NCBI RefSeq assembly: GCF_001311785.1
Contig: NZ_BBBX01000006.1
Span: forward strand, 1 to 64,000
Direction: 5' to 3'
DNA: 64,000 nucleotides
From: Lacticaseibacillus saniviri JCM 17471 = DSM 24301
GTDB lineage: Bacteria; Bacillota; Bacilli; Lactobacillales; Lactobacillaceae
Below are positions 1 to 9,505 of the stretch, piece after piece; position 1 is the first letter of the stretch, and each line of letters begins with the position of its first letter. Under the pieces are notes generated by a model, which was given only the letters and a program-made list of their open reading frames with translations, had not been told where the DNA came from and made no database searches. The position numbers were made by a program, and so were the translations under genes.

Positions 1-21
1 TTAACAACAGGACTTATCTTA

Positions 22-589
22 TCAGCTATGGCACTTATCGTCAACACAAAATTTGCATCTTGGCTCGCAAATTTTGTTTTCCGATGCTTCGAAGCCTTTT
101 GATGGAAAAGCATGTTTATACATCACCAATACCGAACACAATAAACGTGTTACGAGATATTGTTCGTCGCACGCCGATCCCAACCAAGAAAAAAGGAGCA
201 CAACGTCATTGTTGTACTCCCTTTTTGCCTCGAGGTCATGTAATTGCTCAGCAACGTGATCAGGTAATGAGACCGCAATGGGTGAAAAGCCCGTGTGCAC
301 CTTACGATTGGTCCAATAATGTTTGCGTCGTGGTTGTTCGGACAGCTCGATATCCGTCTGCAACGCACGCAACGAACAAACTATTTTGTGTATATTCATC
401 AATATCTAAAATGATGACTTCCAATACCTGATCGATCTGAAACAGGTCACTGAGATCCTTAACAAAACCGTGTTGGCATTCTGAAATATGAATTAAGCCC
501 TGTGTCTTCTCGTCGAGCATCACGAAAACACCGTAAGCTTGAATTCCCGTCACCTTGCCGGTAACGATATCACCGATTCGATAATTCAT
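22..589 (-). CDS. S1-domain RNA-binding protein, CvfD/YugI (general stress protein 13) family, frameshifted
   Basis: The N-terminal part (from 589) is an S1 RNA-binding domain: GDIVTGKVTGIQAYGVFV followed by LIHISE. After DEYTQ the reading frame changes at about 390-395, where a four-A run seems one base short. The second frame continues with SLRALQTD and RRKHYWTNRKVHTGF, the characteristic tail of CvfD/YugI-like post-transcriptional regulators. Joined, the protein is about 125 aa up to HDLE, the usual family length. The downstream frame stays open to 22, but a terminator hairpin (189-226) lies inside that extension, so the true stop is probably near 230 and was lost to a second indel. Family is confident; the 3' end is not. 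Confidence 0.7.
46..77. repeat. 11-bp perfect inverted repeat
   Basis: ACAAAATTTGC (46-56) and GCAAATTTTGT (67-77) form a hairpin with a 10-base loop, followed on the plus strand by a T-rich stretch. It could be a weak terminator for a plus-strand gene that ends left of the window. Confidence 0.4.
189..226 (-). terminator. Rho-independent terminator of the S1-domain gene
   Basis: Arms around GGAGCACAAC and GTTGTACTCC with a six-base loop; the minus strand ends in a T run. It overlaps the frame-extended tail of the CvfD-like gene, which argues that the real stop codon precedes it. Confidence 0.7.
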
Positions 590-667
590 GCCGCCACTTC
601 ATTTCATTAGACTACGGAACTAGTATACCGTAATTCATGACACACGCAAAGTGGCGACCATTCACAA

Positions 668-1252
668 TTACTTTTCGATGGTCACTTCTTCTAACACAAC
701 ATCTTCAACGGGACGATCTGCGCCGGCCGTCTTGACGTGACCAATCTTGTCGACAACATCCATGCCGGACATCACTTGACCAAAAACGGTGTGGCGCATA
801 TCAAGCCAAGGCGTGCCACCGTTCTTGTAAGCTTCAATGATTGCTTCTGGATAACCGGCATCTGGCATCTGCGCTAACATGTCCTGGCGAATGTGTTCAT
901 TCGTCACGATGAAGAATTGACTGCCGTTGGTGTTAGGACCAGCGTTAGCCATTGATAAGGCACCGCGAATATTGAACACTTCTGGGCTGAATTCATCCGC
1001 AAATGGTTCCCCCCAGATACTTTCACCACCAGCACCGGTCCCAGTTGGATCGCCGCCTTGAATCATGAAGTCATTGATGACCCGGTGGAAGATTTGGCCG
1101 TTGTAGTAACCTTGGTCTGCCAAACCAATGAAGTTTTCGACTGTCTTAGGTGCCTGTTCTGGGAACAAGGCAATCTTAATTGTGCCTAAGCTGGTTGTCA
1201 TCTTAGCGACTGGGCCGTTAAAATGTTCGAGATCTAATTGAGGTAATGTCAT
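668..1252 (-). CDS. Cyclophilin-type peptidyl-prolyl cis-trans isomerase
   Basis: Intact 194-aa cytoplasmic cyclophilin that catalyses cis-trans isomerisation of prolyl bonds. Visible motifs: [14 protein letters not shown] (catalytic Arg, substrate groove), [19 protein letters not shown] (core of the fold) and HTVFGQV near the C-terminus. It has no signal peptide, so it is the soluble rather than the lipoprotein PrsA-type foldase. The start is supported by AAGGAG 9 bases upstream. It stands alone between the CvfD-like gene and the divergent flavin reductase. Confidence 0.93.
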   Translation of the reverse strand: MTLPQLDLEHFNGPVAKMTTSLGTIKIALFPEQAPKTVENFIGLADQGYYNGQIFHRVINDFMIQGGDPTGTGAGGESIWGEPFADEFSPEVFNIRGALSMANAGPNTNGSQFFIVTNEHIRQDMLAQMPDAGYPEAIIEAYKNGGTPWLDMRHTVFGQVMSGMDVVDKIGHVKTAGADRPVEDVVLEEVTIEK

Positions 1253-1376
1253 GGTTGAATGCTCCTTTGTTTTTCATCATCATACGCAATCCCACCACAA
1301 ATTTCTAGTCATCGTGGTTGTTTTTTGAACTCTATGGTAGAGTTATGCTGTTACTTTGAAGAAATGAGGCTCTATA

Positions 1377-2357
1377 ATGACAACGCATCAATATGAAATT
1401 ACCGTGATCGGCGGCGGCCCCGTTGGCATGTTTGCAACTTTCTATGCCGGTCTGCGCAGTGCAGATGTGCTATTAGTAGAAAGCTTAGCTAACTTGGGCG
1501 GCCAACCTTACAATCTCTATCCCGCTAAAAAGCTTTATGACATCGCTGGTTTCGTGGAGTCAAACGGCCAGGCGCTTACTGAACAACTGCAACAACAGCT
1601 CGAACACTTCAATCCTGAAATTCGACTAGCCACCATGGTCACTGCGATCAATCAACTCGATGATGGTAGTTATGAACTTGAAACCACGACCGGCACCATC
1701 TTAACAAAGACAGTCATTATCGCGACTGGTGGTGGCGCCTTTAATCCACGCAAACTTGCCATCGACTATCCACCTTCATTAGAAGAAACCCACATTCACT
1801 ATTTTGTGCGCGACCTCGAACAGTTCCGCGATACACGAGTGGCCATCGCTGGTGGTGGTGACTCCGCAATCGACTGGGCATTAGCACTGGCGCCCATCGC
1901 CAGTGAGGTTCACTTGATTCACCGCCGCAATGAATTCCGCGGTTTAGAATCCAGCGTTGATGCTTTGAAAAATAGTCGCGTCATTCTGCACACGCCCTAT
2001 CTCATCAGTGACTTGCGCGATACCGACCCGCTCACCTTAGAGCTCAAAGAGGTTCGTGGTGACAACATCGAAACACTGACCGTTGATCATCTGCTCGTCA
2101 ACTATGGGTTCATGAGCGACAACAAACAGTTGCGTAACTGGGACCTCACCTTGGATCGCACCGCCATTGCCGTTAACTCACAGATGATGACCAATCGTCC
2201 CGGTATCTTCGCCATTGGGGATGCCGCGGCCTATCCCGGCAAGCTGGCGTTAATTGCCAGCGGGTTCGGTGAAGCTCCTATTGCTGTGAGTCAGGCACTG
2301 GGCTTAATTCACCCCGACATGCGCCAGGCACTGCACAGTTCTCAGTTGTATCATTAA
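1377..2357 (+). CDS. Ferredoxin/flavodoxin--NADP(+) reductase, thioredoxin reductase-like type
   Basis: Intact 326-aa FAD-dependent oxidoreductase. An N-terminal FAD-binding GGGPVG motif (about residue 12) is followed by NLGGQP; a second dinucleotide motif [10 protein letters not shown] (about residue 160) binds NADPH; a C-terminal [12 protein letters not shown] contacts FAD. It lacks the CxxC pair of true thioredoxin reductases, which points to the YumC-type ferredoxin-NADP reductase that supplies or drains electrons on small ferredoxins or flavodoxins. The PgpA-like gene follows 40 bases downstream with its own strong ribosome binding site, so the two may be co-transcribed. Confidence 0.88.
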   Translation: MTTHQYEITVIGGGPVGMFATFYAGLRSADVLLVESLANLGGQPYNLYPAKKLYDIAGFVESNGQALTEQLQQQLEHFNPEIRLATMVTAINQLDDGSYELETTTGTILTKTVIIATGGGAFNPRKLAIDYPPSLEETHIHYFVRDLEQFRDTRVAIAGGGDSAIDWALALAPIASEVHLIHRRNEFRGLESSVDALKNSRVILHTPYLISDLRDTDPLTLELKEVRGDNIETLTVDHLLVNYGFMSDNKQLRNWDLTLDRTAIAVNSQMMTNRPGIFAIGDAAAYPGKLALIASGFGEAPIAVSQALGLIHPDMRQALHSSQLYH

Positions 2358-2396
2358 TCGCGTGCCAATACCGACACGTTAAAGGAGGATTTTATC

Positions 2397-2900
2397 ATGT
2401 CTAATGAAGCAAAATTATACGAACACACCATCGACTTACTCACCGAACGCGGTGTCACCCTACCCGATATCGGTGAACTGGTGATCTTCTTACAGGGCAA
2501 ATTCATCCCAACACTGAATCTGGAGGAAGCAACCCACAACGTCGAAATCGTGCTCAGAAAACGCGAAGTTCAAAATGCCGTAATGACTGGCATCGCACTG
2601 GACAAGGCTGCTGAGAAAAAGGCGCTCGATGATCCGTTGCAAGCCATCATTGAAGAAGATGAAGGCCTCTACGGCGTCGATGAAATTCTGGCTTTTGCGA
2701 TTGTGAACGTCTACGGTTCAATCGGCTTCACCAACTATGGTTACATTGACCGGGTCAAGCCTGGGATTTTAGCCAAGTTGAACGCCCATGAACCCGGCCA
2801 CATTCACACCTTCTTAGATGATCTGGTGGGTGCCATCGCTGCGGCGGCTGCTAGCCGGTTGGCACACTCACACCCAGAACTGGAAGATGACATCTACTGA
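2397..2900 (+). CDS. PgpA-like phosphatidylglycerophosphatase A / YutG family protein
   Basis: 167 aa, start preceded by AAAGGAGG. N-terminal segment LYEHTIDLLTERGV, then GIALDKAAE and DEGLYGVDEILAFAI, and a C-terminal FLDDLVGAIAAAAASRLAHS. This matches the YutG/PgpA-related proteins of Firmicutes, implicated in dephosphorylating phosphatidylglycerol phosphate. The enzymatic role is inferred from the family only. It is mostly polar and helical, unlike the strongly membrane-embedded proteobacterial PgpA. Confidence 0.75.
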   Translation: MSNEAKLYEHTIDLLTERGVTLPDIGELVIFLQGKFIPTLNLEEATHNVEIVLRKREVQNAVMTGIALDKAAEKKALDDPLQAIIEEDEGLYGVDEILAFAIVNVYGSIGFTNYGYIDRVKPGILAKLNAHEPGHIHTFLDDLVGAIAAAAASRLAHSHPELEDDIY

Positions 2901-2985
2901 AAAATAGTTAATTTTGGTAATAAGCCTGCTTTTGGTGATATTGCCCCGTATAATCGACTTATTACAATCACTAAGGAGTCCTTTC

Positions 2986-3636
2986 ATGACTGAACTGATT
3001 AACTTTATCCTGCATATCGACCAGCACCTGGTCACGATCGTCAATAATTTTGGCGGATGGACCTACCTGATCCTCTTCTTAATGGTGTTTATTGAAACCG
3101 GGGTTGTCATCTTCCCCTTCTTACCAGGTGACTCACTATTATTCGCCGCCAGTGCCTTAGCTGCGAATACCGTCTACAACCTCAACATCTGGGTGTTATT
3201 CGCTATCTTCCTTGTGGCCGCCGTGCTCGGTGATACGGTCAACTACGAAATCGGGAAGCATCTAGGCCTTGCAGCAAGTAACAGCAGTCGCTTCGGGCGC
3301 TTGATTAATCGCGATAAACTCGCTCAAGCGGAAGCGTTCTTCAACAAACACGGTGGTAAGACAATTGCCATCGCGCGCTTCATGCCGCTGATTCGGACCT
3401 TTGCCCCCTTTGTTTCCGGTGGGAGCAACATGGATTACAAGAAGTTTATCCATTACAACTTCTTGGGCGGATTTCTCTGGGTAACGATGTGCTGTGTGGC
3501 TGGTTTCTTCTTCGGTAACCAGCCTTTCGTCAAAAGTCACTTCTCCGTTGTGGTCTTGGGCATCATTGCCATCTCATTGATTCCTGTCCTGATTACCGCC
3601 TTCCGCAAAAAGAAGCCGGACGCGACAGCAGAATAA
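2986..3636 (+). CDS. DedA/SNARE-associated family membrane protein
   Basis: 216 aa, chosen start ATG 2986 with AAGGAG 9 bases upstream; an upstream in-frame ATG at 2914 has no ribosome site. DedA hallmarks: FIETGVVIFPFLPGDSLLF in the first half, a polar GKHLG segment, and the conserved FARFMPLIRTFAPFVSGGSNM loop with two arginines, between hydrophobic segments. DedA proteins are polytopic membrane proteins; several members flip undecaprenyl phosphate or phospholipids and support the proton motive force. The gene ends at a strong terminator. Confidence 0.9.
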   Translation: MTELINFILHIDQHLVTIVNNFGGWTYLILFLMVFIETGVVIFPFLPGDSLLFAASALAANTVYNLNIWVLFAIFLVAAVLGDTVNYEIGKHLGLAASNSSRFGRLINRDKLAQAEAFFNKHGGKTIAIARFMPLIRTFAPFVSGGSNMDYKKFIHYNFLGGFLWVTMCCVAGFFFGNQPFVKSHFSVVVLGIIAISLIPVLITAFRKKKPDATAE

Positions 3637-3638
3637 GC

Positions 3639-3690
3639 AACAAAAAATAGGATGGCCAACCCATACAAGTTGGCCATCCTATTTTTTGTT
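3639..3690. terminator. Bidirectional terminator with 22-bp perfect stem
   Basis: Perfect inverted repeat 3639-3660 / 3669-3690 around an 8-base loop, with A and T runs at the ends so that it can act on both strands. It separates dedA (plus) from the convergent hypothetical gene (minus). Confidence 0.93.
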
Positions 3691-3743
3691 ACGTTTAATC
3701 ACGCAAACGTGTTGGGTTGCGTAATCTGTTGATACTTGTGTGA

Positions 3744-4293
3744 CTAATCCATCACACGCCGGATACGACCGGTTCCATGTGTTTCATCGGTAATTGTCAC
3801 GTCGAAATCGAACTTACTGAAGATATGCGTCAGTTTTGCAAAGTTATCCTTATCAAACGAACTCAGGTTACCCTTGACGACATGGATTTCAATCTTGTTA
3901 GCCAGATTCATAAATGACTTGAGTGCTAATTGTGCCAGACCAAGATTCTGGAAGTCATAAAACGCTAAGCGACTCTCTGACCCCAGTGTTTCTAACACCG
4001 TGATGTGAATCTCATTGGTCCATTTGTTGGTTTCAAAGAGCAGTTGTGATTGATAGTCTGCCTTAGAATGACCGTACTTATCGACATTAGCGAATGGCGT
4101 GTAGACAAAATCGAATTGGTTTTCTGTTGTTGTTGATCGAACTTAAAATCCGTGTAGACGATATATTGGGTTGCTTTGTCGCATCATCCGCCATCGGCTG
4201 GTTCATGCTGGAAAGAATCGTATATGCCGAATCCTTTTCAATTGCCGCCAAACGCCGTGCATAAATTTCTTTATATTCTGTCTCTGAAGTCAT
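3744..4293 (-). CDS. Hypothetical protein, frameshifted twice
   Basis: The start at 4293 (MTSETEYKEIYA) has GGAGGG nine bases upstream. Reading on requires two frame changes, near 4160-4170 (after a CCC run) and near 4115. The rejoined sequence contains QYIVYTDFKFDQQQQK, NQFDFVYTPFANVDKYG and NKWTNEIHITVLETLGSES, ending RIRRVMD, about 182 aa in all. It has no signal peptide and no membrane segments. I do not recognise the family. The composition (acidic N-terminal helix, then alternating beta-like stretches) suggests a soluble globular protein. Confidence 0.6.
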
Positions 4294-4413
4294 TTTGAAA
4301 CCCTCCAACATTATTGTAGTTTCATTATACCATTATTAGGACGGGAATCATCATTTTTACGCTATTTCGTGAAATGAAACCTCTCCGCTTTTATTTGGAA
4401 GCGCTGTAACCAA

Positions 4414-4909
4414 TTAATTTTCATTTCGTAAATCCTTTTGGTAATAGCCCAATGCTTGGGGTTGACCCGCTTGCAATCCGGCTGGCAAGCTCACTGTGGT
4501 CTGATAGTGAAAACCCAAACGCTCAAGTAAGTGAATGGAACGCGTGTTGTCCAAGAATACTCCGGCCCACACACTAGTGATGCCACTGGCTTTGAGCTCA
4601 TCAAAACCTGCTCGAGCTGTGCGGTCATGATGCCTTGGCCCCAGTATGGCCGGGCCAGTAAAACCCAACTTCACGGGACGTCGCGGTGGGATCCACCTCA
4701 CGTTGATAGATGCCCAGCTGCCCAATGACCTGATCATCTCGCACAAGCGCAAATTCCTGCGGGTCTTGATACAGGCGATACATCAGCTGCTTGGGATCTT
4801 CCTGTCGTGAATGACTGAGCCCCGCCGGACCCGCCACCTCGGGATCTTGAATGAGCGCCCAATAAGCGTCTGCATCCGTCAATTCAAATCGTCGTCGTGT
4901 CACCTTCAT
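4414..4909 (-). CDS. GNAT-family N-acetyltransferase (RimJ/RimL-like), frameshifted
   Basis: About 165 aa after joining three frames. The N-terminal frame reads MKVTRRRFELTDADAYWALIQDPEV, REVGFYW; a middle frame supplies RPYWGQGIMTAQLEQV (the Q/R-x-x-G-x-G/A acetyl-CoA loop); the last frame gives FDELKASGITSVWAGVFLDNTRS and LLERLGFHYQ, typical of the RimJ/RimL group. Joins fall near 4655 and 4600. Such enzymes acetylate protein N-termini or small amines with acetyl-CoA; the substrate cannot be read from the sequence. Confidence 0.8.
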
Positions 4910-4945
4910 TAATCTTGCCTCTTTTCAATCATGGAGAAATGCATA

Positions 4946-5536
4946 ATGAAAGTATACTTGATTTTGATAATCTTGGGCAGTCTCTTTTTGCCGACACCCG
5001 TCGCCGCCGATACACTGCCGATTACCGCCGTGATTACGAGTACCCCACCAACACTCAGTGCCGTACCGCAATTGACGTTTCCGAATCAATCAGTCAAAGC
5101 CATTATCAATACACGCACAACCCTCACCCAGGCGACACCCACGCAACTTGAGGTCGACGATTTCTCCACACTCACAACGCATTGGCAGCTCGCCGTCACC
5201 ATGGGCACGCCCCGCCAGGTTGAAACTCAGCGACCATTACCTGGCACTCGATTGCATCTGGTCGCGACCAGACTCGCGCAACCTATTGGACATACGCCTT
5301 TAGATCAGCGAATCGACTCCACACCCGATTTTGTTGCGACCACACTTGCCACTGAACAATCCCAAATCATTTGGCGGGCGACAACCGCTAGTCCCGGTAA
5401 AGGCAAGAATCAGCTTATTTTTCAGGAAGCACAATTACTGCTGCCGCGATATGCCCATGTTCAGGCTGGCGCATATCAGGCCACATTGACCTGGAGCTTA
5501 GCAATTTTTGCCGACAGATTGAGACTAAACTACTGA
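4946..5536 (+). CDS. WxL-domain cell-surface protein
   Basis: About 196 aa from ATG 4946 (GGAG nine bases upstream; an in-frame ATG at 4931 is less well placed). A signal peptide of about 22 residues ends in PTPVAAD. The mature protein is essentially one WxL domain, with the first W-x-L as THWQLAV (about residue 75) and the second as ATLTWSLA near the end after AGAYQ. WxL domains bind peptidoglycan non-covalently on the surface of low-GC Gram-positives. Usually they occur beside DUF916 partner genes, none of which is seen here; another WxL-like gene lies 1.9 kb away. The last residues after TWSL could be frame-altered. Confidence 0.75.
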   Translation: MKVYLILIILGSLFLPTPVAADTLPITAVITSTPPTLSAVPQLTFPNQSVKAIINTRTTLTQATPTQLEVDDFSTLTTHWQLAVTMGTPRQVETQRPLPGTRLHLVATRLAQPIGHTPLDQRIDSTPDFVATTLATEQSQIIWRATTASPGKGKNQLIFQEAQLLLPRYAHVQAGAYQATLTWSLAIFADRLRLNY

Positions 5537-5592
5537 CGATTCCCTCAAAATAGCATATAGTTAAGGTACGTCATGAAAGGGGTTCATTCAGT

Positions 5593-6149
5593 ATGCAATT
5601 AACAGATCAATTTAAAGAAAACTATGAATATAATGGCGGTCAAGACATTCAAGCCTTCCTGCTGGCCAGCAAGAAAGCTTACCAATGTCTCAATGACTTA
5701 GTGACCCGAATGAGTGCGATGCCTGATAAAGTTAAGGCCGAAAGCGTCAATACTTTACTCGTGCAACAACTCGATCAAACCACTTTTGCCGAATCAGAAG
5801 TGCGCCAATGGGAAAAAATCTGCGTGAATTCAACACTGCGCTCAATCCAGATCGTCCCGCTGTCGGCATTCAAGATCAATGGAGCGAACTGAACACTTTC
5901 ATCGAAGCGAACCAGGCACAACTCAGTATTTTATCCGATGTCGACTTTTTGACCACGGAGAGTCAGTTCGTCGTGACCGATACCAACATCTTGGCCTTCC
6001 CTGCTGCCGCCTTGTTCCGGATGGTACAAGCTGAAACGGGTGAAGCGGACACCATTGATTTGGCCGGGATGGCGCAGAACGATCCTGCAGGCGTCGCGGA
6101 GATTGCGGCACAACACAAGGTCCCTGAGCTGGTCAATTTCACCCGCTAG
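5593..6149 (+). CDS. Conserved hypothetical protein, frameshifted
   Basis: Start ATG 5593 follows AAAGGGG. The first frame runs MQLTDQFKENYEYNGGQD to SEVRQWE; the frame then shifts at about 5810-5815 (GGG AAAAAA run) to KNLREFNTALNPDRPAVG and ends VPELVNFTR, about 185 aa. No signal peptide or membrane segment is present. It has helix-rich halves and a final ALFRMVQAETGEADTIDL segment. I do not recognise the family. It lies directly upstream of rpmG but has its own promoter spacing, so co-transcription is possible and unproven. Confidence 0.65.
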
Positions 6150-6216
6150 ACCTTGACTTTTACCGTAATTCCAGTATGATTAGTGAGTTATCAATTTTAA
6201 AGTGAGGTGAAGTCGT

Positions 6217-6366
6217 ATGCGTGATCATATTATTCTCGCAAACGCTGAAACCGGTGAACGGATCTACCTGACTTCTAAGAACAAGCGGAACACACCAGAT
6301 CGTCTTTCTTTGAAGAAGTATTCTCCAAAGTTGCGTAAGCGTGTGGTCTTCACAGAAGTTAAGTAA
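6217..6366 (+). CDS. rpmG: 50S ribosomal protein L33, zinc-independent form
   Basis: 49-aa protein [19 protein letters not shown]... ending [10 protein letters not shown], the standard L33 length. It contains no cysteine, so it is the C-minus paralogue that folds without zinc; C-minus L33 in other Firmicutes replaces the zinc form under zinc limitation. AGTGAGGTGA lies upstream of the ATG. A strong terminator follows 20 bases after the stop. Confidence 0.95.
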   Translation: MRDHIILANAETGERIYLTSKNKRNTPDRLSLKKYSPKLRKRVVFTEVK

Positions 6367-6385
6367 TTCTCGGCTTCAGTAAAGC

Positions 6386-6430
6386 AAAAGAGGTTGTTGC
6401 AAAACATAGTTTTGCGACAACCTCTTTTTT
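6386..6430. terminator. Terminator between rpmG and the convergent pseudouridine synthase
   Basis: AAAAGAGGTTGTTGCAAAAC (6386-6405) pairs with 6409-6428 with one mismatch and a 3-base loop; T6 follows on the plus strand and an A run precedes it, so it may serve both genes. Confidence 0.9.
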
Positions 6431-6443
6431 GTGCGCCATCATC

Positions 6444-7308
6444 TTAATCGGCGGCCAATAACGTCTCAAAAATAGCCGGCATGGGTAATTCAACTTGGTG
6501 GGTCGCTTGTGTGAATGGATCAAAAACGTGAGCTGATAGGCAAGGAGTGCCTGATGTTGCAAGGCGGGGATGGTTTCGCCATATAGCGGATCACCGACGA
6601 GTGGATGTCCCGCATGCGCCATATGCACCCGAATCTGATGTGTCCGCCCGGTGACCAAATTCAGTTCGACCAAACTGTAGTGGGCAGATTCCTGCAACAC
6701 GCGGTACTGAGTCAATGCCTGTTGCCCATCCGCGCGCACCATGCGATGAATCCCATCTTCGGCCATACCCAGCGGCTGATCAAACGTCCCGCTCTGTTGT
6801 GGCAAGTGCCCCACAGCAAGGGCGAGGTAACGTTTCGTCACCTGCTTGTTGACGCCCAGTTGATCCAGCCACCCCTGTGCCAGCACGTGCTTAGCGACCA
6901 ACACCAGTCCTGTAGTATCGCGATCTAATCGCGTCATGATTGCTGGTTGCGGTGCGATTTTGCCTTGAGTGATCAGATAACCCGCCACGCGATTGAGCAC
7001 ACTATCATCGGGACGACTCGGGCCAGGCACACTGGTGAGGCCAGCCGGTTTATCAATGACCAGCCAATTCTTGTCCTCGTAAACAACCTTCAGCTCACCC
7101 TGATTCGGTGTGATGCCACCCTGTTCCGGCAGCGTCATCACGAGTTGATCCCCCGGTTTCAGCGTTTTGATTTTGACTCACACGCTGGTTCACCCTAATT
7201 TTTGTTTTGGTCAAACATCTTCTTCAATAAGCGATGGCTAACCCCATGATAGGATAAAAACTTTTTAACAGTTGTTTTTTCATCGATTTGATACTCAAAA
7301 GTGTCCAT
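6444..7308 (-). CDS. RluD/RluA-family 23S rRNA pseudouridine synthase, frameshifted
   Basis: A start at 7308 restores the N-terminal S4-like segment MDTFEYQIDEKTTVKKFLSY ... GVSHRLLKKM (GAGGAAA upstream). Frame joins near 7196 and 7160 lead through KTLKPGDQLVMTLPEQ into the catalytic domain: YEDKNWLVIDKPAGL, the active-site HxxxRLDRDTTGL region read as MTRLDRDTTGLVLVAK, then GRTHQIRVHMAHAGHPLVGDPLYG. A last one-base deletion in a T5 run (6525-6529) restores LTF-DPFTQATHQVELP and the stop at 6444; the uncorrected frame reads through the terminator. The full length of about 287 aa is normal for the family. It isomerises uridines in 23S rRNA. Confidence 0.88.
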
Positions 7309-7418
7309 TAACGTGGTTTCCTCACTATTATTTTTATAAATATAATCATTTTAAACATTGCGAATAAATTGGTATTCCCACATACTGATGGTATCACAAT
7401 GAAAGGACTTTGAAATCA

Positions 7419-8863
7419 ATGCGGCGATTAATCTCAATTGTGTTTCTCATCAGTTTTATTTTGCACTGTCGCCCAAGCAAACTGTTAATGCGGCGCCACC
7501 CACACCGCCCTTTGGCTCCCCTTCGCCAAGTTATAACTGGATCAATGGTGGGTTCAAAAGTCAGCCGCGAGCACACTACAATGCTGTCATCAATCAGGAC
7601 CTGCCACTCAGAGTCGTGGCGGCTCCCGATATCACCTTTGCGGCAGCCATTATCGGTAAAACCGCCACTTTTGAATGGCGCCAATCACTCAATAAGGTAC
7701 CGTGGCTCAAGGTGAGCAATAATGTTTATCAATCACCCGTGGGTACTGCACCGGAAACCGATGATTTCATCTTTCATCCGACCGTTGTGGGTACTTATTA
7801 CCTGCAAGTCCAGGTCAAATGGTCCCGCACGTTGTTTGCAGATGTGCGCTATCAAACCCGCTTGATTACCATCGATGTCTTACCGGAATCTGTCGCCACG
7901 ACAGGACTCAGTGTTGATGTCGATCATCCCATTTTGTTTCCAGGATTCTCAACCACGGCGCACGCAACCCTCACACCTGAAGATGCCACTGATCGCATTA
8001 CCTGGCAGGTATCACCAGCAGACGTTGTGACTATCGATCCCGATACCGGCAATATCAGCAGTACCGCCAACCGCTACGGGAAAGTGACGATCACGGCCAC
8101 CAGTGGCCAGCACAAGGCCTCCACCACGCTTATTGTGGGCGGTGTGCGCGACCAAGCGGTTCAAGCGGGGCAGCCGGTCACCTTCAGCGCTGAAGGGATT
8201 CGCCCGATTCCCAATACCAAGCTAACGTATCAATGGTATCGACTCAACGACAGTGGTGGTCGTCAGCTGATTCGTGGGGCAACGCAATCGACTTACACGT
8301 TTACCACCAGTAGTAATCCCGCGCTTGCAAGCAATCCCGATCACCTGCGCCGGTTCCAAGTCGGCCTCACCACAACCTACAATGGCCAAAGTGATGTGAT
8401 CTATAGCAATCCGGCCACGTTGACGCTTCAGGCAGAAGAAGAAGCGACGTTCAAGTTGAGTCAGGTGCCCGATTTTGTCCCAGCCCAGGACTTGCGCGTG
8501 GCGGATTTCTTTCGTGGCGATCAGGTCATCCCAATCAATGCGCAACCTATTATCTTACAGGATACCACGACCGGCAACAATCAGGTGGTGCTGACGGCGC
8601 GACTGTCACCTTTCATCAATCAGACCAATCGCCACTGGTCCAATCGCCCGACGATGATTTTCACAGTCGCCAATCGTGTGGTTACCCTGCCTGCTAACAA
8701 TCAATCAACCCGCATCGCTGACATTCCACAGGGTCAGGGACTCTCTCAAACGACTGGTCAGCTCTATCACGCCAGTCTGAACATCCCACAACTCAAGAAG
8801 GTCAATGCCGGTACGTATCAAGCCACACTGTTGTGGGAGGCCAATTTGGTTCCCACAAACTAA
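7419..8863 (+). CDS. Secreted surface protein with Ig-like domains and degenerate WxL C-terminus, frameshifted
   Basis: Start ATG 7419 (AAAGGA upstream). A one-base change in the ATTTTGC run near 7457 joins a clean signal peptide (MRRLISIVFLISFIFAL, cleavage after VNAA) to the main frame, giving about 480 aa. Order: N-terminal Ig-like region (ATFEWRQS, VVGTYYLQVQV), a bacterial Big_2 domain at about 170-245 (GLSVDVDHP, TWQVSPADVVTIDPDTG), a second Ig-like domain (AGQPVTFSAEG, TYQWYRL), and a C-terminal block ending GTYQATLLWEA. That end resembles a WxL domain, but the second motif is W-E-A. It is probably bound to the cell wall; the ligand is unknown. Confidence 0.72.
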
Positions 8864-8880
8864 ATAGACACTAAGCAAAA

Positions 8881-8929
8881 AAGACGACGATGACATCGCC
8901 CATATTGGGGTGTCATTGTCGTCTTCTTT
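8881..8929. terminator. Terminator between WxL-like gene and yxeA-type gene
   Basis: AAGACGACGATGACA (8881-8895) pairs with 8911-8925 (one G-T pair), followed by a T run; convergent genes on both sides can share it. Confidence 0.85.
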
Positions 8930-8941
8930 TCACGTAAAATG

Positions 8942-9337
8942 TCAGTTCAGTTTTGCGAGAACATCCTTTGGCACATCACTTTCACTCACCGCATTTGGTC
9001 CTTGATTGACTCGCTTGTTAGAAACCTCGCCAGTCACGTAACTGCCTGGTTTAAGCGGCGTTGGGTTAACGCCAAGCAAGTAGAACGTATTGCTGATTGT
9101 TTTGCCACTCGTGGTCACCCAATCAAAATGATATTCGTATTGATACAACTGCCTGTCGTGCCCGTCAGTCGCCAGTTTGCCGTCATCATCTTTGGCCTTT
9201 GTCTTTTCAGGCACCTGTTGTTGCACAACCGCATAGGCCTTGGTCGATTGGTAAGTATCCGCCCAATATCGGTAACCAAAATAGCCACCAACGGCCACCA
9301 GAATCAGTACAATCACACCGATAATTCGTTTCATCAT
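8942..9337 (-). CDS. YxeA-family protein (DUF1093)
   Basis: 131 aa. One N-terminal hydrophobic segment (IIGVIVLILVAVGGYFGY) is followed by an extracytoplasmic OB-like beta domain with the family pattern YEYHFDWVTTSGKTI, GVNPTPLKPGSYV and SNKRV. GGAGG precedes the start. YxeA proteins are common in Bacilli as membrane-anchored or secreted small proteins of unknown function; in lactobacilli they are often near surface-stress genes. Nothing in the neighbourhood fixes a role. Confidence 0.85.
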   Translation of the reverse strand: MMKRIIGVIVLILVAVGGYFGYRYWADTYQSTKAYAVVQQQVPEKTKAKDDDGKLATDGHDRQLYQYEYHFDWVTTSGKTISNTFYLLGVNPTPLKPGSYVTGEVSNKRVNQGPNAVSESDVPKDVLAKLN

Positions 9338-9505
9338 TCAACGCCTCCATCTCTGTCTACTGTATGCTTGTTATTATTGATGGGATTGGGCCAAAAGAAA
9401 ACCCCTCTTACTCTTTTCTTAAGCACACTTACAATACTGAAAGGTTGCAACGACCGCGTGAAGTCGCTAGAGTGAACGTATAGACTGCATCACGAAAGGA
9501 TGATT

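Noticed and set aside
53-431. Plus-strand open frames of 68 and 123 aa
   Set aside because: They lie antisense to the S1-domain gene, lack ribosome sites and look like shadow frames.
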